From positions 1,364,001-1,428,000 of the forward strand of contig OY783204.1 in the NCBI GenBank assembly GCA_963678705.1: DNA of 64,000 nucleotides, given 5' to 3'. The DNA comes from Panorpa germanica (taxonomy: Eukaryota > Arthropoda > Insecta > Mecoptera > Panorpidae). This document shows, one piece after another, positions 40,866-50,000 of the stretch. The first letter of the stretch is position 1. Each line of letters begins with the position of its first letter. A program made the translations under genes and the position numbers. Under the pieces are notes generated by a model. That model did no database searches, was not told the origin of the DNA, and saw only the letters and a program-made list of their open reading frames with translations.

Positions 40866-41875
40866 CTTTTATTTTTATGTTATTGGTAGTGTTATTTTTA
40901 TGTTTTTTTAATGAAAATCAATCTAGAATCATTCATAGTATCATGGTGTTTAGACACTCAGGAATAAAGGGTTCCTGTTAGAATCAAAAATTCCTTTAAA
41001 AAAGATTTGTTATATAACTATAATGCATATGGTATGGTATAATATATATGGTAACTGTACATGGTCTGGAGAATGTTTGGGAAGAAAGAGGAAAAATTAG
41101 AACACATCAATAGGCATCGGGAGAATTTGAAAAGTGTGGTTTGCCTGGAAGAGTTTTTGCAAGTAAAGAAGGAAGAAGGTGGATGATGGAAGTTAAGAGT
41201 AAGGTAACACAGATAAAGGGCAAGGAGAAAGAAGCTTGATATTTCATAAGAATAAGAGCACAAACTATATCAAGATTGTAAATAAAATGTAATTTAAATC
41301 AGAAATAAAGCTGAAGAAAGTAATACATATTTTAAATAAAGTAAATACAATACAATACAAGTAACTACATCAACAATAGAATTGAGAACGAGAAAGTTAT
41401 AAATATATAATTATATTTATTATTTTAACTATAATTATATCGAACATTATTTATATTTCATTTATCGAACTAGTTTAGATCTACGCTCCAACTAGAATAT
41501 GCTCCAGCATCTTTATTTCTTTCTTGCACATTCCGTATAACTATTCTTTCTCTATTATATATACTTATGCATACTTTTCTCTCTATTTTCCCCATTCTGC
41601 TGCGTAGCTCCATTTCCCATTCTGAATTTTTGAAATCATATATTTAAACCTTTTGTAAATTTATTTTATCATATATTCTAACTTTTCACACGCATGTTTA
41701 ATTGGTTTAAATTTTAGAAAGTCCATATAACACAAGCCACTGTAAAGGAAATTACGTGGTGTAAAATGATGGCAAATTTCACATCTTTTAGTCAAATTTA
41801 ACCCTCAATATCTATTCATTATTTTATTACATAATAAGAAGAAGTAGTAAAATGAATATTACATAGTCATTTGTA
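40866..41875. other. Anonymous AT-rich DNA
   Basis: No convincing gene, RNA or repeat; a purine-rich stretch (41,060-41,240) gives a chance minus frame. Confidence 0.45.
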
Positions 41876-41879
41876 CATG

Positions 41880-42030
41880 TTTCGATATAACAAACGTTGG
41901 ATTCCTTTTTTAACTGTTAATACCTCCTAACATATAAGGAGTTATTAAAAAATAATTGAACATTTGAGGTTCTAGTAACCAACTTTATCGATATATTGCA
42001 CAGTTTTTACAAACCCTTTATTCAGCAAGA
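41880..42030 (-). repeat. MITE family fragment, reversed
   Basis: Contains CATATAAGGAGTTATTAAAA, AATTGAACATTTGAGGTTCTAGTAACC and ATCGATATAT in the order expected for the reverse complement of the MITE 5' part at 51,215-51,330. No ends found. Confidence 0.5.
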
Positions 42031-42472
42031 GTTTGACCCAGGACGGTTGAGTCGTATGATAATTTTATGTTTTTGTAAAATTTATAAATTATGACATTTT
42101 TTAATGATTTCGTTTAATCTGTAATATTTCGCTTTAAAAGTTGCTCCTAGTCTCAGTGCACATTGGAGACAACACTTTCTTTCTTCAAACACACATATAA
42201 AATTGAAGCATAACTCTAATAATAATTATTTAATCTAAGAAGGTTTGCTTTGCTACTTTGTCATTTATTTCATAACTCTATGGATTTCTTATGCTCCTTT
42301 AATCCTTACAAAGGGTTTTACCCTTCCAATAATCCGGAAAAGGTCATCTAGTAATTCCAATAGCAATAAATTAGATCAAAGTATGATGATAAAAAAATGC
42401 AGAGACCACTACGCCTGAATAATATGCAATCTAAGTCACACCACAGTTTTGTATTGCTTTCAAGTCCGAAAA

Positions 42473-42779
42473 TACGAAATAAAACCATGCGAGTATTTGT
42501 AGATTGAATAATTATTCAATTGTTTAATGATAAAATAATTTTACACTTTTTAATAACTTTGAACCAACATTCTTATAATAACAAGATGGTTGGGAATTAT
42601 GATCTTGACAGTGTAGAAGCCCAAAACACAACTGACACGAATGCCATATCGCTGTAGCGTACAGCAGTCGTCGTATTGTAGTCATGCGCATTACTTCTAT
42701 TAGAGACAACAATACATTATAATGTTGGAATGCCAACAGAGACATCTTCTTATGTTCTGTACTAATTTTGTACTGAACA
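42473..42779 (-). repeat. BEL/Pao 3' LTR
   Basis: Identical by eye to the LTR at 45,319-45,625. As the internal gene is on the minus strand, this is the 3' LTR. Confidence 0.85.
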
Positions 42780-42934
42780 TAAATTGCCAGCCAGCAGAAG
42801 TAGATAAGCTCACAACCAATATCAAATTATACAATGTTACATAAAATTATTATAAACCAATTTACAAAAAATAATGTGAACTTCTTAAAACTATTATAAA
42901 CAAAATTACACAAAATAACATAAACTTCTTAACT

Positions 42935-44620
42935 CTATGGTAGTCTACATAATTTTGTGAAAATAATATAAAACAAATTAATTACTATCCTAAATATAAC
43001 AGAAACCATAATTATCAATGTAGCATACATTATCAATTGCATAATGTACACAACAATCATCAACTCAATAGTTACAATGTTATTGAAACAATTATCTTTT
43101 AACAATTCCAACAGTACAGATGTTTGTTTTACATCAATGTTGTAAACATTGCAATTAATATCTGATGGAAGTATTGTATTTGAATCAAAAATTTTATTTG
43201 TTGCTTGTTTGATTCGCACCAGCAACACTGCGCTAATAATCTCAAGCTGGGGTATTGTAAGTACCTTACTTGATGGAGCTACACTGGACTTGTAGCAAAT
43301 TAAATTTGTTTTTATTTTAATATTTATAAAAATAATATTGTGTTTTAAACCTAATGTCATAATACTGGTTGATCTGTTTAATAATGTTTTATAAACCTCC
43401 AATAATGAAGGATTGTGTCTAAATCTTTTTTCCAACACATTAAATCTTTGCGGGGCAACTGAGAAAGAATCCTCCAATTCTATTTTATTTACTAGGCTGA
43501 GTAATGGCAAATCAACAGTTAAATTATTTTTAAGTGCTACTGAATTTTGAAATTTATGTTCAGCCTTTAAGTAATCCTCAGAAAACTTATCTGATTCCTC
43601 TGGGACTTTCTCAGTTGTCCAAGATTGTTTCATAACATTCTCAAGGTTTGTATATTCACAAATAGCAAGATTACATACAATATTATTATGTGAATACTTA
43701 TTTTTATTATACAATTTTCTTGGAACCACATTTCCTTTATTATTATTATTGTCATGTGACATATTTTTATAATCTAAACTATACTCAATTGCAATTGCAC
43801 GTCTTTCTAAAAATGAAATAAATTCTGCCATAGTAGGCAGTTCTTCTAAATTTCTTTCCATGTGGAAAGTGCGGTTAGTAACGATATCTAATTTTCTACT
43901 TAAGGCCGAGATTAAAATCATATCCCACTTGTCTACAGGCTCATCAAGATTTTTTAACGCTTGTAATTGCTGTTTTACTTGACATAAAAAAGCCCTTATA
44001 TCGACTGCAGTACCTTTCTGCATGTTGGGAATATCAAGTATTATATTAATGTGATAAAAGATTAATCTTGCCTTATTTTCATACCGCGCTAACAATAAAT
44101 CAATAGCCTCTTTGTATGAACTGTTCACAAGCGGCAGATTTATAATTATTGAGAGAGCCTCATCAACGAGATACTTTCTCAAATAAAAAAGTCTCTGTAC
44201 ATCGGACAGTGATGCATTATTGTGAACCACTGCTTGGAAGAGCTCATAAAAGGGCTTAAACCTGGTTATATCCTTGCCATCGAAGGTTGGAATTTCCACC
44301 GCTGGGAGCCTCAATGGAACTAATTCAGGCCTATTAACTTCTTTTAACTTATTGATGCTAGCATTTAATTTTGCTATAATATTAAAATACTTTTCTTCAA
44401 CTTCTTCAATGTCTTCCTCATCTTGATCATCAATTTCTAAAATGCTGTACTGCGTGAGCTCGTACGATTGGAATGTAGTCATCATCTTTTCTTTTTTCAC
44501 CTGCAGCACCTCCACTGTAGCGGAGTCGAGAGCCCTTGGGTCGCTGACGTAATTGTCCATCCGTGATATTGCACTTTTTGCAGTCGTCCGCGCCGTTCTG
44601 AGCCTTTTCAATCCCTCCAT
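42935..44620 (-). CDS. BEL/Pao gag with fused pol remnants, 561 aa
   Basis: Starts MEGLKRLRTARTTAKSAIS, with an acidic coiled stretch (about residues 60-90) and the BEL gag core LPAVEIPTFDGKDITRFKPF to YLRKYLVDEALSIIINLP and ERRAIAIE (about residues 105-275). After a Lys/Asn-rich linker without a zinc knuckle, residues about 345-420 resemble the start of pol (FSEDYLKAEHKF, RFNVLEKRFRHNP), and about 440-470 the RNase H-side motif VLTIPQLEIISAVLL. The last 60 residues are hydrophobic. So protease and the RT core were deleted in frame. Gag of this type forms the RNA-packaging shell. The frame is unbroken, which fits the identical LTRs. It may still be translated; whether it is packaged by helpers is unknown. 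Confidence 0.75.
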   Translation of the reverse strand: MEGLKRLRTARTTAKSAISRMDNYVSDPRALDSATVEVLQVKKEKMMTTFQSYELTQYSILEIDDQDEEDIEEVEEKYFNIIAKLNASINKLKEVNRPELVPLRLPAVEIPTFDGKDITRFKPFYELFQAVVHNNASLSDVQRLFYLRKYLVDEALSIIINLPLVNSSYKEAIDLLLARYENKARLIFYHINIILDIPNMQKGTAVDIRAFLCQVKQQLQALKNLDEPVDKWDMILISALSRKLDIVTNRTFHMERNLEELPTMAEFISFLERRAIAIEYSLDYKNMSHDNNNNKGNVVPRKLYNKNKYSHNNIVCNLAICEYTNLENVMKQSWTTEKVPEESDKFSEDYLKAEHKFQNSVALKNNLTVDLPLLSLVNKIELEDSFSVAPQRFNVLEKRFRHNPSLLEVYKTLLNRSTSIMTLGLKHNIIFINIKIKTNLICYKSSVAPSSKVLTIPQLEIISAVLLVRIKQATNKIFDSNTILPSDINCNVYNIDVKQTSVLLELLKDNCFNNIVTIELMIVVYIMQLIMYATLIIMVSVIFRIVINLFYIIFTKLCRLP

Positions 44621-45039
44621 CTTGCTTAGGTGATAATCTCGTACTTATATGATAGATGAAACGTGGATGACAAAACTAATCCAGGTTAATCCAGCAACAT
44701 AAGAAGTTTTCAATAAATCGGTACTTGTAGATAGTAATAATAGCTTTGTACCTTCATGAGTAAAGAAGTATTTTACTCTCTTCCAGCATCCATGTACCCT
44801 CTTCCGTAATGAATAATTTTTCTTGAAAAATAAATGTGTAGTAATCAAACCGTCTGAATCCAGCGTTGCATTACCCAATCAATGGCAATTGATGACTTGC
44901 CAGGCCGCCATAGGGAAAATGTAACAAAATAGCTTGCACATGTGCCGATTACTATACAGACGTAACCTCAAAACACCACGAAATCACACGCGGGTACAAA
45001 TGGCTTGTAAGGCCAGTTTTTTTTGTAGGAATTAAAACC

Positions 45040-45165
45040 TTCTTGAAATGTAATTGTAAAATATCCAGCTTCGCTTGTAAGGCTTCTGGAAATGTAATTG
45101 TAAAATATCCAGCTTCGCTTGTAAGGCTTCTGGAAATGTAATTGTAAAATATCCAAATCCTCCGT
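45040..45165. repeat. 44-bp tandem repeat, about 2.8 copies, in BEL leader
   Basis: The unit GGCTTCTGGAAATGTAATTG then TAAAATATCCAGCTTCGCTTGTAA repeats three times with the first copy variant (CCTTCTTGAAATG). The wider leader also repeats ATTACCCAATCAATGGCAAT at 44,871 and 45,190. Confidence 0.85.
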
Positions 45166-45318
45166 GAATCCGCCAAAATAGAGCGTCCCAATTACCCAAT
45201 CAATGGCAATCGCCAAGGGGCAAATGTAAAAAAACGCCAAAAACACAATGAAAAACACACGCGGTTAATAAACTCGAAGGATCGGCTTTGTAAGGCATCG
45301 AAGGACCAGCTTCGCATG

Positions 45319-45625
45319 TACGAAATAAAACCATGCGAGTATTTGTAGATTGAATAATTATTCAATTGTTTAATGATAAAATAATTTTACACTTTTTAAT
45401 AACTTTGAACCAACATTCTTATAATAACAAGATGGTTGGGAATTATGATCTTGACAGTGTAGAAGCCCAAAACACAACTGACACGAATGCCATATCGCTG
45501 TAGCGTACAGCAGTCGTCGTATTGTAGTCATGCGCATTACTTCTATTAGAGACAACAATACATTATAATGTTGGAATGCCAACAGAGACATCTTCTTATG
45601 TTCTGTACTAATTTTGTACTGAACA
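45319..45625 (-). repeat. BEL/Pao 5' LTR
   Basis: Identical by eye to 42,473-42,779; upstream of the leader relative to the minus-strand gene, so it should carry the promoter. Confidence 0.85.
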
Positions 45626-45982
45626 AAGTCCATATAATTATACAAGTATTATAATTCAACGTACTATGTTTATAAAAAATTTTAAGATTTAAATTTCCCG
45701 CGTTACACGTTGGTTAAGTTGTGAACTGAATTTTTAGAGATCGATTTTTTAATTCTTTATTGAAATATTGGTTAATTAATGTATATTTTACGTATTTATT
45801 TTACAAAACATCTAAAAATTAAAAAGAAATACATAAGCTGCCTTATTTATTTTTCGTTTTATATCGCGAGCTGCAATAGCTGTCACGTGTAATTCTGCGT
45901 TCTGGTAAAGATTGGCACAGATTGGTAAACGGGTAAGAAAGTGAGAAAGGAATGACACCGACTATTAAAGAGGAAAGTCACA
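45626..45982. other. Spacer; diverged MITE-related DNA
   Basis: TTTTTAGAGATCGATTTTTTAATTC near 45,735 resembles the MITE end TTTTTTAGTGGTCGATTTTTCAATTC. No gene seen. Confidence 0.4.
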
Positions 45983-46893
45983 ATGGGCTTGTGTCCTATG
46001 TCTTAATTTCTATAAAAGTGTACTATATATTGATAAAGTGGGTTACTAGAACCTCAAATGACGACACAGTGGGCGAGAGCATTGATGCTTGACGCCGACT
46101 GCTGTGTCTTCGGGTTCGATCCCCGGACCAGATATATATTTTCTGGGTTTGGTTATTATGAACTTATATTGATTATGGTCATACATAATCGTACAGTTAT
46201 TAGGCAGTGGTGTAGCCCACATATATGAGGCCCGACACCATAAATACTGCCAACATTGAAGGAGGTCGTCGGTGATAGGACTCAGCATCGGAAATAGGCC
46301 GACGTTAAATAAAAAAAAAAATAAAAAAAAAGAACCTCAAATGTCCAATTATTTTTTAGTAACTCATTATGTTTAGAGATATTAACAATTAAAAAAGTCA
46401 TTTTGTCTCTTTAATTATTAAAGGGATTCAACGTTGTACACATTCCAAATGCATGTGACATCACAACCGTTACCAATCTTACAGCTCATAAATCTCTGCT
46501 ATATGTATTTTTATATCAAAATATCAAATATTATTTACAGTTATTTCAAGGAACAATAAAATTACAATATTATGTCCGCCATAACAGGGTTAAATAAAAT
46601 AAAAACTTATTATTCTTTGATTTGACTTGATTATTTCGACTGCCAACAGCTACAGAACATTACCACAGCACTGACCTACTCAACAAATAACTGACATTAA
46701 AATGCATTTCACGTCATACAAATATGGCCGACCATTTCTAGCGCTAAAACTACAATTCAAACTTTTAATTACTATATCTCCGTCAATTTTTAGATATTTA
46801 ATAAAATAGACACGCCAATACACATTTATTAACATCAATTTCAATCAACAATTGAAAAATCACCACTAAAAAATGAGGACACAAGCCCATTGC
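45983..46893 (+). mobile_element. MITE (ATGGGCTTGTGT family), full-length, with SINE inserted
   Basis: Starts ATGGGCTTGTGTCC at 45,984 and ends GGACACAAGCCCAT at 46,891, perfect inverted ends of about 14 bp. Interior parallels the copy at 51,210-51,836 throughout: TAAAAGTGTACTATATATTG, AGTCATTTTGTCTCTTTAAT, CTGTGGCC-like and GCGCTAAAACTAC. A SINE splits it at 46,060/46,331. Non-coding; no transposase in the window matches its ends, so the superfamily is undetermined. Confidence 0.75.
46061..46330 (+). mobile_element. tRNA-headed SINE
   Basis: Flanked by the 13-bp duplication AGAACCTCAAATG (46,048-46,060 and 46,331-46,343). The head has a Pol III B box GGTTCGATCCC (46,113-46,123) and a plausible A box near 46,067 (CAGTGGGCGAGAGC). 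The middle GGTGTAGCCCACATATATGAGG and GGCCCGACACCATAAATACTGCC is SINE-like, and the tail is an A-rich AAATAAAAAAAAAAATAAAA run. About 270 bp, forward orientation. A tail scrap lies at 57,497-57,545. Confidence 0.8.
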
Positions 46894-47028
46894 AGAAAAT
46901 TTGTGTGACGTAATTTATGGATGGCCCCTTTGGGTGATATTGTATTTCAAAATAACAGAAGATTAATACAAACACATTTTATTAAATAAACAATTACATA
47001 TAAAAACACATGATATGGGCAAAGTGAA
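46894..47028 (-). promoter_or_regulatory. C-type lectin 3' UTR with poly(A) signal
   Basis: On the minus strand, downstream of the stop at 47,029, an AATAAA occurs at 46,978-46,983 (TTTATT on plus), about 50 bp past the stop. It lies between the gene and the MITE right end. Confidence 0.5.
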
Positions 47029-50000
47029 TTATGATGTCGGGCTACTCAACAACTGACAAATGAAGAATTCTTTAGATGCACAGTCTTCATCATTCCATCT
47101 CACAACGTTGGACCACGGATTCCAAAGTTGCAGGCAATTCTCTTTGCCGTCCTTGTTGTCAGGCTGTGTAGGAGCCCAATCTGCGAATTTCACTTCCAAG
47201 CCAGTGCCCATCCACACAAATGTGCCTTCCTCCCCATTGTCAGTTCCTGACATCCACCACCGATGTCCTTTTTTATTGAGATCTGATTATCAAAAACAAT
47301 TTAAATTAATACATTTATCAATAGGATACCATCTTTAGTTTATGCTACTAGTGTAAGATAACTTTTTGGAAAAATAGAGTCAATTACAAGAAAGATAACA
47401 GCAAATGTAAGAAAGTATGAATATTTGTTCTCAAATTTTTATCATCGCAATTTTTCTCTGTATACGGTATTAAATGGGCTTGTGTCCTCATTTTTTAGTG
47501 GTCGATTTTTCAATTCTTGGTTGAAATTGATGTAAATAAATGTGTATTAACGTGTCAATTTTATTAAATATCTAAATGTTGACGGAGATATAGCAATTAG
47601 AAGTTTGAATTGTAGTTTTAGCGCTAGAAATGGTCGGCCATATTTGTATGACGTGAAATGCATTTTAACGTCAGTTATTTGTTGAGTAGGTCAGTGCTGT
47701 GGTAATGTTTTGTAGCTGTTGGTAGTTAAATAATCAAGTTAAGTCAAAGAATAATAAGTTTTTATTTTATTTAACCCTGCTAAGGCAGACATAATATTGA
47801 AATTTGATTGTTCCTTGAAATAGCTGTAAATAATATTTGATATTTTGATATATAAATACATATAGTGTTAACTATTGACGTGATAACTATTACAACTATT
47901 CCAACTATAATTCCACAATTCGGTCGACGTCGGGTTATTCCAGTTTCTTACGAGTGCCTTGGACGTTCGAATAAATATCATTAGCCTAGTATTGTAATTT
48001 CAAATTTTGCAATTTCACACAAAAACAATTTGGTATTTCCAAACAAAAAAGTATCTAGCCTGTACGCGCTCTATATGTTAGGGTCGCTCAGTTTGGGTTA
48101 ACAGGAAGTATACAACAAACAAACAATTTTTAAAGTTCAAAATAACATATTTATATATCGTTTATTTCGTTGTGACACTTTTTAGTAGTTTTAATATTTT
48201 AGATTACATGTGACATCACAAAGCTGCCAACCTTACAGCTCATAAATCTCTGCTATATGTATTTATATATCAAAATATCAAATATTATTTACAGCTATTT
48301 CAAGGAACAATAAAATTACAATATTATGTCTGACTTAGCAGGGTTAAATAAAATTAAAACTTATTATTCTTTGATTTGACTTGATTATTTGACTACCGAC
48401 AGCTACAGAACATTACCACACCACTGACCTTCTCAACAAATAACTAACGTATAAAATGCATTCACGTCATACAAATGGCCGATCATTTCTAGCGCTAAAA
48501 CTACAAATAAAACTTTTAATTGCTATATCTCCGTCAACATTTAGATATTTAATAAACTAGACACGCCAAAATACACATTTATTAACATCAATTTCAACCA
48601 AGAATTGAAAAATAGACCACTAAAAAATGAGGACACAAGCCCATATCATTCTTTCCTAACAAGAATAAATACTTAATTCTAATTCTCAGTATTAAAATAA
48701 CCAATGACGAAGTGGATTTATACCCCTACCCGCTCCTACCTTTTTCCTTTAGATACTTCACAAGTTGATTGTATTGCTTTTTCGTCTCGATACTGATAAG
48801 GTCTAATCCGTGCGATCGGCAATAAAATAATGCTTCAAACCAAGTCGCCTGAAAAAGAAAAGTTTTGCAAATAAATAAAAGGATATACACTAAGGCGAAC
48901 ACTAGTATAAATCTTCAGCGATTTCCAATGTTACATGTAAGTTTATAATGGGCTTATGCCCCATGACTTAATTTCTACAACTCTGTACTACATATTGATA
49001 AAGTTGGCTATCGTGTCAGGAACCCAAATGTACAATTCATTTTTAATAATTCCATATATTTCAGGAGATATTGACAATTAAGGAGGTACAGGACGTTAAC
49101 GTAAATGATGAAAACGTTGTGAAATTTGGAGGGTCAATACAAATAGTTAAAATACATGCTGTCTCAAAATTTTAGAGATCTAGGGTACATAGTTTTCTTT
49201 TATACCTGATTAAAAATAGTCATTTTCCATACAAATCATAATTTTTAGCTCAATTTCACCACATAATATAACTTTTAACTATAAAAAAATGGTGACACAG
49301 CTTTCAAAATCTAGGTGAATATAAAATAATCTTTTCTGTAACTATTGCAAAAAGAAAATTATTAAAAGGATATCTATTTACGAAAATATTTAAATAAAAC
49401 CTTTAAGAAACAGTAAATGTAGGTTATAAGCCGGCAACGTTACAAATGCCAATTTGAGCGGGAAATTCAAAATCGGAATAAATATTATATAAAATATAAC
49501 AATTTATTAGTCAAAGAACCAAATCACGCATGCGTCAACACACGTAAATTTACAGCGTTGCAAAATTTTTTATTAATTTTTCAAAATATTTGAATTTAAA
49601 TTAAATTATATAAATTTGATATTAATTATAGGTAATTTTTAATTTATTAAACTATTATATGCATAAAAAAATCATTTTAACAAGCAAAAAGCTGTTTAAT
49701 AGGGAATTGAAAAATTCATTTTCAAAGGTACAGTCCCAATATTTGCTCGTCCCTCATGTACTTCGTATTTTGCATTTCGTATTACCGAGAGATAAACTTT
49801 TTGCATTGACGGTACGTCCTGTACCTCATTAAGAATCGGTTTTTTTAATTTATGAAGCAATTTTATTTTTTTAAATATCCAAAAATTGGCGTAATTATAT
49901 CTATGTCTAATTTAAATTTCTGTTTTCCCCTTTGTTTTATCTCTGCATAAGATGACACATAAGAAATACAAATAAATAATCGAAATTATTTTTCCTTTTT

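Larger units (their letters stand above)
42473..45625 (-). mobile_element. BEL/Pao LTR retrotransposon, internally deleted, recent
   Basis: Two direct repeats of 307 bp, 42,473-42,779 and 45,319-45,625, appear identical by eye; read on the minus strand they begin TGTTCAGTACAAAATTAG. Between them lie a 5' leader with tandem repeats and one gag-pol remnant frame. LTR identity means recent insertion. A possible target duplication is AAGTCC (42,464-42,469 and 45,626-45,631), but on the left it is a few bases from the LTR, so it is uncertain. Protease, RT core and integrase are missing, so the element needs helper proteins. Confidence 0.85.

Noticed and set aside
42935-44620. A domesticated host gag gene
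   Set aside because: It lies between identical LTRs, so it is a young element; there is no sign of selection or host regulation.
45319-45625. Assembly duplication rather than LTRs
   Set aside because: The repeat starts TGTTCAG, flanks a BEL gag on the matching strand and is the right size for LTRs, so a retroelement explains it better.
46061-46135. A tRNA gene
   Set aside because: There is a B box but no cloverleaf with a proper acceptor stem and anticodon arm, and the 270-bp unit has an A tail and a target duplication, so it is a SINE.
47060-47338. A 92-codon plus-strand frame over lectin exon 4
   Set aside because: Antisense shadow of the C-type lectin coding exon.
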